Source: Blastopirellula marina (lineage in GTDB: Bacteria > Planctomycetota > Planctomycetia > Pirellulales > Pirellulaceae). From it: 64,000 bases of DNA. Shown piece by piece: positions 17,363 to 26,054 of the stretch (its first letter is position 1; each line of letters begins with the position of its first letter). The stretch lies in the NCBI RefSeq assembly GCF_002967715.1, contig NZ_PUIA01000057.1, forward strand, positions 310,001 to 374,000. The letters run 5' to 3'. The notes beneath the pieces were generated by a model. It made no database searches and was not told the origin of the DNA. It was given only the letters and a program-made list of their open reading frames with translations. Made by a program: the position numbers and the translations under genes.

Positions 17363-18802
17363 ATGCATTTTGACGAATCCATCATTCGCAACGTAGTGGC
17401 CCAGGTACTGGCCGAAGTGGGCAATGCTCCACCGGTGACCTCTGGGTTCACTGGCCGCTACGGGATCTTTGACTGTGCCGACGAGGCCGTCCGGGCTGCC
17501 CGCGAAGCTTTTGAAAAGCTCTCGGAACGCACCATCGAAGATCGCAAGCGAATCATCGATCACATCCGCCGTATTTCGATCGACCAGAAGGTCGAACTGG
17601 GCACGATGGAAATGAACGAGACGAAGATTGGTCGTCTCGCTCATAAGATCGAAAAGCTGGAACTGCTGGGCCGCAAGACGCCTGGCGTCGAGTTCCTCCG
17701 CAGCGAAGTCTATAGCGGCGACCATGGCCTGGCCGTGATCGAGCACGCCCCGTTCGGCGTGATTGGCTGTATCACTCCGGTCACGCACTCGCTTCCGACG
17801 ATCACCGGCAACGCCGTCAACATGATCGCTGGCGGCAACACGCTGGTCGTCAACCCGCATCCATCCGGCAAGAAGGTTGCCGCGGAAGGGGTTCGTCGCT
17901 TCAACAAGGCAATCTACGACGATCTGGGCATCGACAACCTGATTTGCGTGATTGCCGAACCAACCCTCGAATCGGCCGACCTGATCTTCCACCACCGCGA
18001 CGTGGCCATGATCTGCGTCACCGGCGGTCCGGCGGTTGCCCGTGCGGCCCTCAACAGCGGCAAGAAAGCCGTGGTTGCTGGTCCTGGTAACCCACCGGTT
18101 GTCGTCGACGAAACGGCCGACCTTGATCGTGCGGCTCGCTGCATCATTCAAGGTGGCGCGTACGACAATAATCTGCTGTGCATCGCCGAAAAAGAAGTCT
18201 TCGTCGTGAATTCGGTTTTCGACGAGATGATGCGAGCCATGGAACGAGCCGGTGCCGTTCGCTTGAACGGAAGTGAAGTCGACCGCCTGACCTCGGTCGC
18301 GATCACCGAATACGGCGATCCCGGCAAAAAGAAACTAGTGGCCGCGAAGGAATTCATCGGCCAAGACGCGGCCGTCCTCGCACGAGCCGCCGGCAAGAAT
18401 ATCTCGCCGAACGTGGAACTCATCTTCGGCGAAACGGACGAGCACAACCCGTTCGTCCCTGTCGAACAGATGATGCCGTTCATTCCTTTCGTTCGCTGCC
18501 ACGACGTGGACGAAGCGATCGACAAGGCACGCTACTACGAACATGGTTTCCGCCACACGGCCATCATTCACAGCAACAATGTCCGCAACATGACCAAGAT
18601 GGGTCGCGTAATGGACACCACGCTGTTTGTGAAGAACGGGCCTTGTGCCGCGGCACTGGGCGTCGGAGGCGAAGGTTACATTTCGTTCTCGATCGCCACC
18701 CCAACCGGCGAAGGCGTTACCACACCGCTTACGTTCACGCGGGAACGACGCTGCTCGCTGATTGACGATTTGTGCATCCTGGGCCATCCGGCGAAAGGTT
18801 AG
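17363..18802 (+). CDS. CoA-acylating aldehyde dehydrogenase (PduP-like, BMC cargo)
   Basis: Oxidises an aldehyde (lactaldehyde or propionaldehyde expected) to acyl-CoA with NAD+. 479 residues. The N-terminal helix [17 protein letters not shown] (residues 4-20) with a short linker is an encapsulation peptide. The catalytic domain shows [17 protein letters not shown], the [15 protein letters not shown] site, and the catalytic Cys273 in [10 protein letters not shown]. It sits between two BMC-P genes. The family and compartment targeting are clear; the natural aldehyde is inferred from context. Confidence 0.94.
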   Translation: MHFDESIIRNVVAQVLAEVGNAPPVTSGFTGRYGIFDCADEAVRAAREAFEKLSERTIEDRKRIIDHIRRISIDQKVELGTMEMNETKIGRLAHKIEKLELLGRKTPGVEFLRSEVYSGDHGLAVIEHAPFGVIGCITPVTHSLPTITGNAVNMIAGGNTLVVNPHPSGKKVAAEGVRRFNKAIYDDLGIDNLICVIAEPTLESADLIFHHRDVAMICVTGGPAVARAALNSGKKAVVAGPGNPPVVVDETADLDRAARCIIQGGAYDNNLLCIAEKEVFVVNSVFDEMMRAMERAGAVRLNGSEVDRLTSVAITEYGDPGKKKLVAAKEFIGQDAAVLARAAGKNISPNVELIFGETDEHNPFVPVEQMMPFIPFVRCHDVDEAIDKARYYEHGFRHTAIIHSNNVRNMTKMGRVMDTTLFVKNGPCAAALGVGGEGYISFSIATPTGEGVTTPLTFTRERRCSLIDDLCILGHPAKG

Positions 18803-18808
18803 TCCTTT

Positions 18809-19069
18809 ATGCAAACGGCACGCGTGGTCGGTACGGCCACCAGCACAGTTCGACACGTGTCGATGCGGGGCTGGAAACTTTTGGTTGTGCAGCCAATGCA
18901 AACCGACGACATCACCCCAGATGGCCATCCATTGGTCGCGGTCGATGCCGTCAACGCCGGGCCAGGCGAACTGGTGATGATCACCAGCGATGGCAAATCG
19001 ACTTCCGAACTTTTGAACTACCCCCGAACGCCTGTCCGCTGGACGGTGATCGGCATTATTGACGAATAA
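18809..19069 (+). CDS. BMC shell vertex protein (BMC-P), copy 2
   Basis: 86-residue minimal EutN/CcmL domain: MQTARVVGTATSTVRHVSMRGWKLLVVQPM, LVAVDAVNAGPGELVMITSDGKS, VRWTVIGIID. It starts 6 bases after the aldehyde dehydrogenase stop and ends 2 bases before the next GTG, so translation is coupled. With three BMC-P genes the vertices may not all be alike. Confidence 0.96.
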   Translation: MQTARVVGTATSTVRHVSMRGWKLLVVQPMQTDDITPDGHPLVAVDAVNAGPGELVMITSDGKSTSELLNYPRTPVRWTVIGIIDE

Positions 19070-19071
19070 AC

Positions 19072-19734
19072 GTGCAGTCCAACTTCTGTAGCCAAGATAT
19101 CGAACGAATCGTCCGCATGGTCGTCGAGCGACTCATGCGAGAAGGTTCCGCCGCGCCGCCAACGGTGACGGCAACAGCCACAACCGGCGAACTTCGCTTG
19201 GATGTGAAGCTTGTGACCGTCGAAACACTGAAGGGCAAACTGAACGATTCGATCACCGTGCTGTGCGTGCCGACCAAAACGGTTGTCACGCCGGCGGTGA
19301 AAGATGAACTAAAACAACGTGGAGTCGAGCTTCGCCGAATCGATGAAACCGATTGCGGTCAGAAGCAGACGACACCAGCGGTGGTCAACGCCGCCAAGCA
19401 GTCGGTTTCCACTGCCTGGCAGTCTACCGCCCGTACCGAACAAGTAGGCAGCCTGAATCAGGCCGTAGATCGGGCTATCGCCATGGCCAAAAGTGACCAG
19501 ATGGCGGTGATCCTTTCCGAACAGCCGGAACTGGCCGTGGCGGCAGCCAATCGCACCAGCGGCATCCGTGCCATGGTCGCGTGCGGAAGTCACGACTGGC
19601 AGGCCGCCGCGAAAAGCCTGGGGGCGAACCTGGTGGTTTGCCATCCTGGCCAATGGCAGGACTCGGATGTCCCGCGACTGCTGACGACCTTGTGGAACCT
19701 CCGCGGAACCGCTGGTCCCAACTGGATTAAGTAA
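19072..19734 (+). CDS. Unknown BMC-associated protein with encapsulation-like helix
   Basis: 220 residues. Residues 9-25 (QDIERIVRMVVERLMRE) match the amphipathic targeting helices of PduL and the aldehyde dehydrogenase, and an Ala/Pro/Thr linker follows, so this is probably interior cargo. The C-terminal part (QAVDRAIAMAKSDQMAVILSE, then SGIRAMVACGSHDWQAAAKS and LGANLVVCHPGQW) is reminiscent of the RpiB/LacAB sugar-phosphate isomerase fold, but the usual catalytic segments are not obvious. GTG start two bases after the preceding stop. The enzymatic role is unknown; the isomerase resemblance is a weak inference. Confidence 0.8.
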   Translation: MQSNFCSQDIERIVRMVVERLMREGSAAPPTVTATATTGELRLDVKLVTVETLKGKLNDSITVLCVPTKTVVTPAVKDELKQRGVELRRIDETDCGQKQTTPAVVNAAKQSVSTAWQSTARTEQVGSLNQAVDRAIAMAKSDQMAVILSEQPELAVAAANRTSGIRAMVACGSHDWQAAAKSLGANLVVCHPGQWQDSDVPRLLTTLWNLRGTAGPNWIK

Positions 19735-19745
19735 CGAGAAGCCAA

Positions 19746-20042
19746 ATGCGTATCGCCAAGATCATCGGAAAAGTCACACTCAGCCGTTCGGTTCCTGAAT
19801 TTCAGGGTGCCGTGCTGAAGCTGGCCGTGCCCATGATGCTGAGCGATATCGAAAACGAAAACACGCCGCTGGACGATCTACTCGTCGTTTACGACGAACT
19901 GGGAGCCGGCCAAGACAATTACATCGCGTTAAGTGAAGGGGGCGAAGCGGCCCAACCGTTTTACCCCGACATGAAGCCAGTGGACGCGTACAACGCGGCC
20001 ATTTTAGATACGGTCGATATCCGTTATCGACTGAAGAAATAG
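19746..20042 (+). CDS. BMC shell vertex protein (BMC-P), copy 3
   Basis: 98-residue EutN/CcmL domain (MRIAKIIGKVTLSRSVPEFQGAVLKLAVP, LLVVYDELGAGQDNYIALSEG, NAAILDTVDIRY). It is the most diverged of the three, with a longer mid-loop (MLSDIENENTPLDD). It lies 11 bases after the unknown cargo-like gene and is followed by a strong hairpin. Confidence 0.94.
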   Translation: MRIAKIIGKVTLSRSVPEFQGAVLKLAVPMMLSDIENENTPLDDLLVVYDELGAGQDNYIALSEGGEAAQPFYPDMKPVDAYNAAILDTVDIRYRLKK

Positions 20043-20043
20043 G

Positions 20044-20086
20044 CATTCCTGTCCCCTCTCTCTGATGGGGCGACGGGACAGGAATG
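20044..20086 (+). repeat. Perfect 12-bp hairpin between shell genes and the aldolase
   Basis: CATTCCTGTCCC (20044-20055) and GGGACAGGAATG (20075-20086) pair perfectly around a 19-base loop, beginning two bases after the BMC-P stop. No T-run follows. A role in mRNA 3' protection or partial attenuation is likely. Confidence 0.65.
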
Positions 20087-20132
20087 AGACGAATCAACAA
20101 ACGTACCCCTTGATTGCGAGATACGAATCGGC

Positions 20133-20999
20133 ATGACGAACGTTCACAAGATCAAACAAGACATGTGCGATATTGGACGGCGAATCTACAACAAAGGCTT
20201 CGCCGCCGCTAACGATGGCAACATCACGGTTCGCATCAGCGAAAACGAAGTCCTTTGCACGCCGACAATGCACTGCAAAGGTTTTCTGAAGCCGGAAGAC
20301 ATCTCCACGATCGACATGACCGGCAAGCAGATCGCCGGCAGCAAGCCACGTTCGAGCGAAGCTCTGCTGCACCTTGAAATCTACAAGCAGCGACAAGACG
20401 TCAAGAGCGTCGTGCACTGCCACCCGCCACATGCGACCGCGTTTGCCATCGCACGCGAACCGATTCCGCAGTGCGTTCTGCCGGAAGTGGAAGTCTTCCT
20501 GGGTGACGTGCCGATCACCAAGTACGAAACGCCTGGCGGTCAGTCGTTCGCCGACACGATCATTCCGTTCGTCGATCGCACCAATCTCATCCTGCTAGCC
20601 AACCATGGGACCGTCAGCTACGGCGAGACGGTGGAACGTGCTTACTGGTGGACCGAAATCCTGGACGCCTACTGCCGCATGCTGATCCTGGCCAAGCAGC
20701 TGGGTCATGTCGAATTTCTGAACGAGAAGAAGTCGCGTGAACTGCTTGACCTGAAGGACAAGTGGGGCTGGAAAGATCCTCGCAACACCGAAGAGTACAA
20801 AGATTGCGACATCTGCGCGAATGACATCTTCCGCGATAGTTGGGAAGACTCGCACGTGCAGCGTCGTGCGTTTGGTGCTCCGGAGCCAATGGGCCCCAAC
20901 GCCAAGAAGCCTGCGGCTGGGGCTGGCTCGTCGGACCAGGAAGCCCTGATCCAGATGATCACCCAGCGTGTGATGGCCGAGTTGTCGAAGCAACGTTAA
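20133..20999 (+). CDS. Class II aldolase (fuculose/rhamnulose-1-phosphate aldolase type), BMC cargo
   Basis: Expected to cleave a deoxyketohexose 1-phosphate to dihydroxyacetone phosphate and lactaldehyde. 288 residues against about 215 for FucA. The zinc site is visible as HCHPPH (His95, His97, His100) and NHG (His158); an N-terminal substrate segment reads ANDGNITVRI. The extra C terminus is a Pro/Ala/Gly linker (GPNAKKPAAGAGSS) ending in the amphipathic helix QEALIQMITQRVMAELSKQ, a C-terminal encapsulation peptide. In Planctopirus limnophila the equivalent gene was linked to fucose and rhamnose use. Confidence 0.94.
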   Translation: MTNVHKIKQDMCDIGRRIYNKGFAAANDGNITVRISENEVLCTPTMHCKGFLKPEDISTIDMTGKQIAGSKPRSSEALLHLEIYKQRQDVKSVVHCHPPHATAFAIAREPIPQCVLPEVEVFLGDVPITKYETPGGQSFADTIIPFVDRTNLILLANHGTVSYGETVERAYWWTEILDAYCRMLILAKQLGHVEFLNEKKSRELLDLKDKWGWKDPRNTEEYKDCDICANDIFRDSWEDSHVQRRAFGAPEPMGPNAKKPAAGAGSSDQEALIQMITQRVMAELSKQR

Positions 21000-21027
21000 T
21001 CCACCCCATTGTTCGAAGAGAGTAACC

Positions 21028-21969
21028 ATGAAAGTTAGCATCATCGGTGGCGGTGGCCTGGTTGGTTCGTGTGCCGCGTTTGCCCTGCAGTGCAGCGGTA
21101 TCGTCCGCGAGATCGCCTTGCTCGACGTCAACGCCGACTTGGCCGGCGGTCAGGCCTTGGACCTGCTGCACGGCAGCCCCAGCACCGCAGACCAGATCAT
21201 TTCCAGCGGAAGCTACGAACACATCCCCGATTCGGACGTTATCTGCATCACGGCCGGTTTGCGTCGCAAGCCGGATGAAAGCCGCCTGGACCTGATCAAT
21301 CGCAACGTCGACCTGTTTCTGACAATCCTCGATTCGATCAAGAAGGTTGGCTACAAGAAGGACGCAATCGTCTTCGTCGTTTCCAATCCGGTCGACATTC
21401 TGACCTACCTGGCATCGACTCGCTTGGACCTGCCAACCAACAAGGTGATTGGCCTGGGAACGCAGCTTGATACGATTCGCTTCCGAGCTCTGATCGCCGA
21501 ACACTGCAAGTTGCCTCCTACGCAGGTCAAAGCATTGATTCTGGGTGAACACGGCGACAGCATGGTGCCGATTTGGTCGTCCGCTTCGGTCAACGGATTG
21601 CCGCTCGAGAAGTTCCCTGGCTGGAATCCCAATGCGGCCAACGAACTATTTACCCGCACCAAGGGTTCTGGTGCCGAAGTGATCAAGAAGAAGGGTGGAG
21701 CTGGCTTTGCCGTCGGGATCGCCATTCGCGATGTGGTCGATGCGATCGCCCTCGATAGCCACCAGATCTTGCCGATCTCGAGCATTCAAAATGGCTGCTA
21801 CGACATTCGCGACGTTGCGTTGAGCGTGCCCACCGTCGTTGGCAAGAACGGCGTGGAATCGACCTACCAGCTCGACCTGTGGCCGAAAGAAATCCAGGCC
21901 CTGCGACGTAGCGGAGCGGTTCTCCGTGAAACGCTGACGACGGTGCTCAACCGCGTCGGTCGTTCGTAA
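21028..21969 (+). CDS. Lactate/malate dehydrogenase family enzyme
   Basis: 313 residues, NAD-dependent 2-hydroxyacid dehydrogenase that would recycle NADH made by the aldehyde dehydrogenase. Visible are the Rossmann loop SIIGGGGLVGSCAAF, the catalytic His175 in GEHGDSMVP, Asp148 and Arg151, and Arg86. The specificity position after AGLR is Arg80, as in malate dehydrogenases (lactate dehydrogenases carry Gln), so malate-type or unusual substrate use is possible. No targeting helix is seen. Last gene of the operon, directly before a strong terminator. Confidence 0.9.
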   Translation: MKVSIIGGGGLVGSCAAFALQCSGIVREIALLDVNADLAGGQALDLLHGSPSTADQIISSGSYEHIPDSDVICITAGLRRKPDESRLDLINRNVDLFLTILDSIKKVGYKKDAIVFVVSNPVDILTYLASTRLDLPTNKVIGLGTQLDTIRFRALIAEHCKLPPTQVKALILGEHGDSMVPIWSSASVNGLPLEKFPGWNPNAANELFTRTKGSGAEVIKKKGGAGFAVGIAIRDVVDAIALDSHQILPISSIQNGCYDIRDVALSVPTVVGKNGVESTYQLDLWPKEIQALRRSGAVLRETLTTVLNRVGRS

Positions 21970-21998
21970 GATCCTGGCCATCGTAGCCAAGTCAAACT

Positions 21999-22031
21999 AA
22001 AAAGGCCTCGCGTATATGCGAGGCCTTTTTT
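21999..22031 (+). terminator. Strong intrinsic terminator of the BMC operon
   Basis: AAAAAGGCCTCGC (21999-22011) and GCGAGGCCTTTTT (22018-22030) form a perfect 13-bp stem with loop GTATAT and a trailing T-run. It works for the plus-strand operon and, by symmetry, for the convergent glycosyltransferase gene. Confidence 0.95.
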
Positions 22032-22061
22032 CATGTACTGACGAAAGAGCAGACGTGAGGT

Positions 22062-23519
22062 CTAGCCCGCCTTGCTGGATGCCGTCGGACGGATCTTCGG
22101 CCCAGTGAACAGTGCTCGCAGCAGTTCATCTGGCTCCGAATTGTGAGGATCGCGTTCCTTCCAGGCCTTCAGGACGTCGCGCGATGCCTCTGGCTCGTCG
22201 AGCGCTGCCAACGTGGTGGCATACCAACGCAGGCACAATGGTTCACGCGAACCCTGGCGAAACGCTGCTTCCAGATAAGGACGAGCAGCAATCCAGTTAT
22301 TCTGCGAAGCTAGTGCCGCACCGCGAACGGCGCTGCGTAGCGATTCCACCTTGGGATAATCGGCCGGAAGTTTCTCCAGTTCAGCGAGCGCTTCCTGGCG
22401 ACGGCCATGCTTGACGTGCATTTCGATCACCTGCCGACGCAATCGCACCGAGCGAGGGCAATCTACCAAGGCTTCTACCAGAATACGCTCAGCGTCTTCT
22501 TCCCGGCCAACTGCGTGCGTTGTGATTGCCAGGCACGACGCGGCGATTTCATCGATGTCGTCGATGTGCCATGTTTCGAGGTTGATCTGACCATGCTTGT
22601 ACGCGGTTTCAAACGAACGCCGCGCCAAGTCGAGATGCCCCTTCGATTGCAGATAGCCACCCACGGCACACAGCAGTTGAGCGTCAAGAGGGAAGATCTC
22701 TAATGCCGTCATGCAGGTTTGAATCTGGGTATCGAGGCCGTCTGGACGGCCATCGAGTGCAGTCAGGATACCGTAGAAAGCTTCGAGCATCTCGGCCGAT
22801 CCATGTTCCGACAGGCGGCAGGCCTGTTCGTAGAACATCAGTGCGTTGGCCTGATCGTTGAGCGTTTGCACCGCTTCGCCCATGCAAATCATCAGGCGAG
22901 CACTCGGTCCTGCTTCTTTGATTTCGCGCTCGACCAACTTGGCATCGCGACTGGCTCGTCGGATCTTCCAGGCGGAATCGCTCTCGATCAGGTTGCGTTG
23001 CACAAGAAACGGAACGGCTTCAATCGACATGCCACACTCGGCAAGCGATTGAATCACGTGTTCTCGTACACGTCCTTCGTAGCGAATTCCTGGGTGATTT
23101 GGGTGTAAGCGAACCTGGCCGATCTGTTCGCTGCCGATGGTGCCTGGGGCTTGTGGTGCCCGCACTAGCAGTACGTAGGCCGTCATGATATCGACCTGGC
23201 TGTTGACGAACTGCCGCAATTTGGCGGCGTCATCCGAGTCGATTGTTTCGCCTGGATCAAGCCACAGGATCCATTCGCCGGTCACGTGCGCGAGAGCCGC
23301 ATTGCGTGCCTCGCCAAACGAGTCTTGCCACGAATGGGCGACGACGCGGGCCTGAAACTCACTGGCAATCGACGAAATGGCATCCGTCGTACCAATGTTT
23401 AGCAGCACGATCTCATCAACGATCTGACGCACACTATTGAGCGTCTCGCGGATCAAATCCGTTTCATCCTTGACTACCATTACAGTAGTCAGCTTACGGT
23501 TGCGAGCTTCCTTGGTCAT
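22062..23519 (-). CDS. Family 2 glycosyltransferase-like protein with TPR region
   Basis: About 485 residues. The N-terminal 230 residues resemble a GT-A glycosyltransferase of family 2: TTVMVVKDETDLIRETLNSV, DEIVLLNIGTTD and GEWILWLDPGETI, where the usual DxD-type segment is the LDPGE. The remainder is helical with repeat-like units typical of TPR (for example ANALMFYEQACRLSEHG, GHLDLARRSFETAYKHG, HGRRQEALAELEKLPADYP). The start MTKEARNRK (23519) with GAGG about 12 bases upstream is preferred; in-frame starts at 23543 and 23642 are also possible. Likely glycan or surface polymer synthesis; substrate unknown. Confidence 0.8.
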   Translation of the reverse strand: MTKEARNRKLTTVMVVKDETDLIRETLNSVRQIVDEIVLLNIGTTDAISSIASEFQARVVAHSWQDSFGEARNAALAHVTGEWILWLDPGETIDSDDAAKLRQFVNSQVDIMTAYVLLVRAPQAPGTIGSEQIGQVRLHPNHPGIRYEGRVREHVIQSLAECGMSIEAVPFLVQRNLIESDSAWKIRRASRDAKLVEREIKEAGPSARLMICMGEAVQTLNDQANALMFYEQACRLSEHGSAEMLEAFYGILTALDGRPDGLDTQIQTCMTALEIFPLDAQLLCAVGGYLQSKGHLDLARRSFETAYKHGQINLETWHIDDIDEIAASCLAITTHAVGREEDAERILVEALVDCPRSVRLRRQVIEMHVKHGRRQEALAELEKLPADYPKVESLRSAVRGAALASQNNWIAARPYLEAAFRQGSREPLCLRWYATTLAALDEPEASRDVLKAWKERDPHNSEPDELLRALFTGPKIRPTASSKAG

Positions 23520-23727
23520 TGCAGACGAATACCTCAGGGACATAGCGGTGCGTAGACGTGGCGATGCATGAAGGGATATCCATACCGCGTTGGGAACTTC
23601 ATACGGCCCTATTTCATGCCGTGGCGAGAGTGTAGCGAGCACGGCATTTTGCGCAAAGACGTATTTATGCTAGCAGTGAGCAAAAGTGGACCGCCTGAAG
23701 CCACAAGAAAAGAGGGTAAGGAGAGAG

Positions 23728-23812
23728 CACGGATTACACGGATGAGCACTGATAAGAGAACCAGCTCGGCCTGGTCATTCCTCTCATCGGTGCCTATTCG
23801 TGTAATCCGTGG
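23728..23812. repeat. Imperfect inverted repeat (REP-like palindrome)
   Basis: A 31-base left arm starting CACGGATTACACGGAT (23728-23758) pairs with a right arm ending GTGTAATCCGTGG (23781-23812), with only a few mismatches and a 22-base spacer. It fills the gap before argJ. The words ATTACACG and CGTGTAAT are typical of dispersed intergenic palindromes. Confidence 0.7.
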
Positions 23813-23822
23813 TGGTTACTCC

Positions 23823-25016
23823 TTAGGTCCGGTATTCCGAGTTGAACTTCACGTATTCCACCGTCAGATCGCTCGACCAGTAGCGAAACTTGGTGTCGCC
23901 TTCGGTAAAGCGAAGGGTAACGTCGGTTTCAAAGCTGTCTTTGATCGACTGGCTGACCGTTTTTTCGTCGAACTTGACTGGCGTACCCTTCTGATAAAGA
24001 AGGTGCCCGTTGACTCGTAGTTCCAAGCCCATCGGGTCGAACTTCACGCCGGAGTATCCAGCGGCCGAGACAATTCGTCCCCAGTTCGGGTCCCCACCGG
24101 TAATAGCGCACTTAACCAACGCGCTGTCGGCAACCGTTTTGGCAATTCGGAAGGCGTCTTCTCGGTTGGCACAACCTTCGATGTTGATCTCGATCAAATG
24201 AGTCGAACCTTCCCCATCGGCTGGGATCTGTTTCGCCAGGTCTTCGCAAAGCTGCTGTAGTTCGGCTTTGAATCCTTCGAGAGCCCCTCCAGAGATTTCG
24301 CCGGTGCCTGCCTTGCCGCTGGCCAGAAGCAACAGGGTATCGTTCGTGCTGCGGTGGCCATCGACCGTAATGCAGTTGAACGTATTGTCGGTCACCTCAG
24401 ACAGAATCTCTTTGGCCTGCTGCGGGCTCAGTTGCGCATCGGTCAACACTACGGACAGCATTGTGGCCATGTTCGGAGCGATCATGCCAGCCCCTTTGCA
24501 CATGCCGATCAGTTTGACAGGCTTTCCGTTGACTTCGCACTGGCGCGAGGCCACTTTCTTGCCTTTGTCGGTGGTCATGATACCACGGGCTGCCGTGTCG
24601 AAGTGGCTTTCATCGCTGCCCAGTCGCTGGAAGACTTCCTCGAGCCCGGCTCGAATCTTTTCCATCGGCAAGTTATGTCCGATGATGCCTGTCGACATGG
24701 TAAGAACCTGATCGGCAGAGACACCAAACTGCTTGGCGACGATGCCGGCCATCTCGGCGTTGTCTTTGTCCCCTTGTTCACCGGTGCAGGCATTGGCATT
24801 GCCCGAATTGGTGATGACGGCCCGAATTTTGTCAGAAGGCGTACGTGCCCTGTCCCAAACCACAGGAGCAGCCACAACGAGGTTGGTCGTATAGACGCCC
24901 GCAGCGACGGTGTCTTCATCGCAGACAATCAGCGACAGGTCTTCCTTGTTCGGATTTCGCTTCAATCCGCAGTGAAAGCCACCGAGTCGAAAACCAGCGG
25001 GAATAGGCGAAGTCAT
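23823..25016 (-). CDS. argJ: Bifunctional glutamate N-acetyltransferase/ornithine acetyltransferase ArgJ
   Basis: Moves acetyl from N-acetylornithine to glutamate, cycling the acetyl group in arginine synthesis. 397 residues with ITNSGNANACTGEQG, STGIIGHNLPM, and the self-cleavage site KGAGMIAPNMATML, where the Thr becomes the catalytic nucleophile of the beta chain. The C-terminal ALVKCAITGGDPNWGRI is conserved. The ATG at 25016 follows AAGGAAG; a TTG at 25040 is in frame but less likely. argC lies directly upstream on the same strand. Confidence 0.95.
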   Translation of the reverse strand: MTSPIPAGFRLGGFHCGLKRNPNKEDLSLIVCDEDTVAAGVYTTNLVVAAPVVWDRARTPSDKIRAVITNSGNANACTGEQGDKDNAEMAGIVAKQFGVSADQVLTMSTGIIGHNLPMEKIRAGLEEVFQRLGSDESHFDTAARGIMTTDKGKKVASRQCEVNGKPVKLIGMCKGAGMIAPNMATMLSVVLTDAQLSPQQAKEILSEVTDNTFNCITVDGHRSTNDTLLLLASGKAGTGEISGGALEGFKAELQQLCEDLAKQIPADGEGSTHLIEINIEGCANREDAFRIAKTVADSALVKCAITGGDPNWGRIVSAAGYSGVKFDPMGLELRVNGHLLYQKGTPVKFDEKTVSQSIKDSFETDVTLRFTEGDTKFRYWSSDLTVEYVKFNSEYRT

Positions 25017-25040
25017 CCTCAATCTTCCTTCATCTACCAA

Positions 25041-26054
25041 TCAAAGCAGTGCGGTTGTTTCCGCGAAACCATACATCAAATTGAAATTCTGAACGGCCGC
25101 CCCCGACGCCCCTTTGATCAGGTTGTCGATCGCCGAAATCGTCAGCACGCGATCCTTCACGCGACGAACCGTGATATCGCAGAAGTTCGTTCCCGAGACA
25201 TGCTTGGTCGCCGGCAAGTCGCTACGCACGCGGACGAATGGTTCGCTCGCGTACGTCTCTTCCAACAAAGCAAGCAATTCCTTTTCAGAGGCATCTTGAT
25301 CTGGCAGCGCGTAACACGTGCTCAGAATTCCACGATCCATCGGAACCAAGTGCGGTGTGAAAATCACGCTGGCCTGTTTGCCCGAATAGACCGTCAAGTT
25401 TTGTTCGATCTCTGGCATGTGGCGATGGGTACCGACACCATAGGCCGAGAAGCTTTCGTTGCACTCAGGGTACAGCGTCCCCAGTTTTGGCGTCCGCCCT
25501 GCCCCGCTGACACCGCTTTTGCAGTCGGCGATGATACCATCGGCACGGATCAGACCATTCTTCAGCAGTGGAGCCAGCGCCAGCGATACGCCGGTCGGGT
25601 AGCAACCTGGGTTGGCTACCAGTTGTGCTTCCGCGATCCCTTCGCGAAAGAGCTCTGGCAGACCGTAAACGGTGGTCTTCATTCGCTCGGCATCGGGATG
25701 CTCGCCACCGTACCACTGGGTGTAAACCGCAGGATCGTTAAGCCGATAGTCGGCACTCAAGTCGACCACCTTCAGGCCTGCTTCCAGGAACTCGGGAATC
25801 ACCGAAGCGGAAGCCGCATGGGGTAAACAGCCGAAGACGCAGTCACACCGTTGGGCCACCTCTTGCGGGCCCCAGTTTTCCAGGTGCAGGTCGAGCACCT
25901 TATGAAACTGCGGGTGAATGGCACTAAGGTGCGGACGATCTTCCTGGCGAGTTGTCAGCGCGGTGACTTCCACCTCGGGATGGCGAACCAAGATTTTCAG
26001 TAATTCCAGAGCCGTGTAACCGGTGGCCCCAAGAATACCAACACGTACCGTCAT
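25041..26054 (-). CDS. argC: N-acetyl-gamma-glutamyl-phosphate reductase ArgC
   Basis: Reduces N-acetylglutamyl phosphate to the semialdehyde with NADPH in arginine synthesis. 337 residues: [17 protein letters not shown] nucleotide loop, DLSADYRL, the catalytic Cys in [13 protein letters not shown], and [12 protein letters not shown]. The ATG at 26054 starts exactly at the Rossmann fold; the frame is open 29 codons further upstream without a recognisable extension. argJ starts 24 bases after its stop, forming an argCJ pair. Confidence 0.95.
   Translation of the reverse strand: MTVRVGILGATGYTALELLKILVRHPEVEVTALTTRQEDRPHLSAIHPQFHKVLDLHLENWGPQEVAQRCDCVFGCLPHAASASVIPEFLEAGLKVVDLSADYRLNDPAVYTQWYGGEHPDAERMKTTVYGLPELFREGIAEAQLVANPGCYPTGVSLALAPLLKNGLIRADGIIADCKSGVSGAGRTPKLGTLYPECNESFSAYGVGTHRHMPEIEQNLTVYSGKQASVIFTPHLVPMDRGILSTCYALPDQDASEKELLALLEETYASEPFVRVRSDLPATKHVSGTNFCDITVRRVKDRVLTISAIDNLIKGASGAAVQNFNLMYGFAETTALL

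Noticed and set aside
16829-18151. Long antisense ORF of 440 codons opposite the BMC-P and aldehyde dehydrogenase genes
   Set aside because: It lies opposite proven coding frames, lacks motifs and a ribosome site, and is a codon-bias shadow of the high-GC third positions.
24354-25826. 490-codon plus-strand ORF opposite argJ and argC
   Set aside because: Spans two well-supported genes on the other strand with no domain signal; shadow frame.
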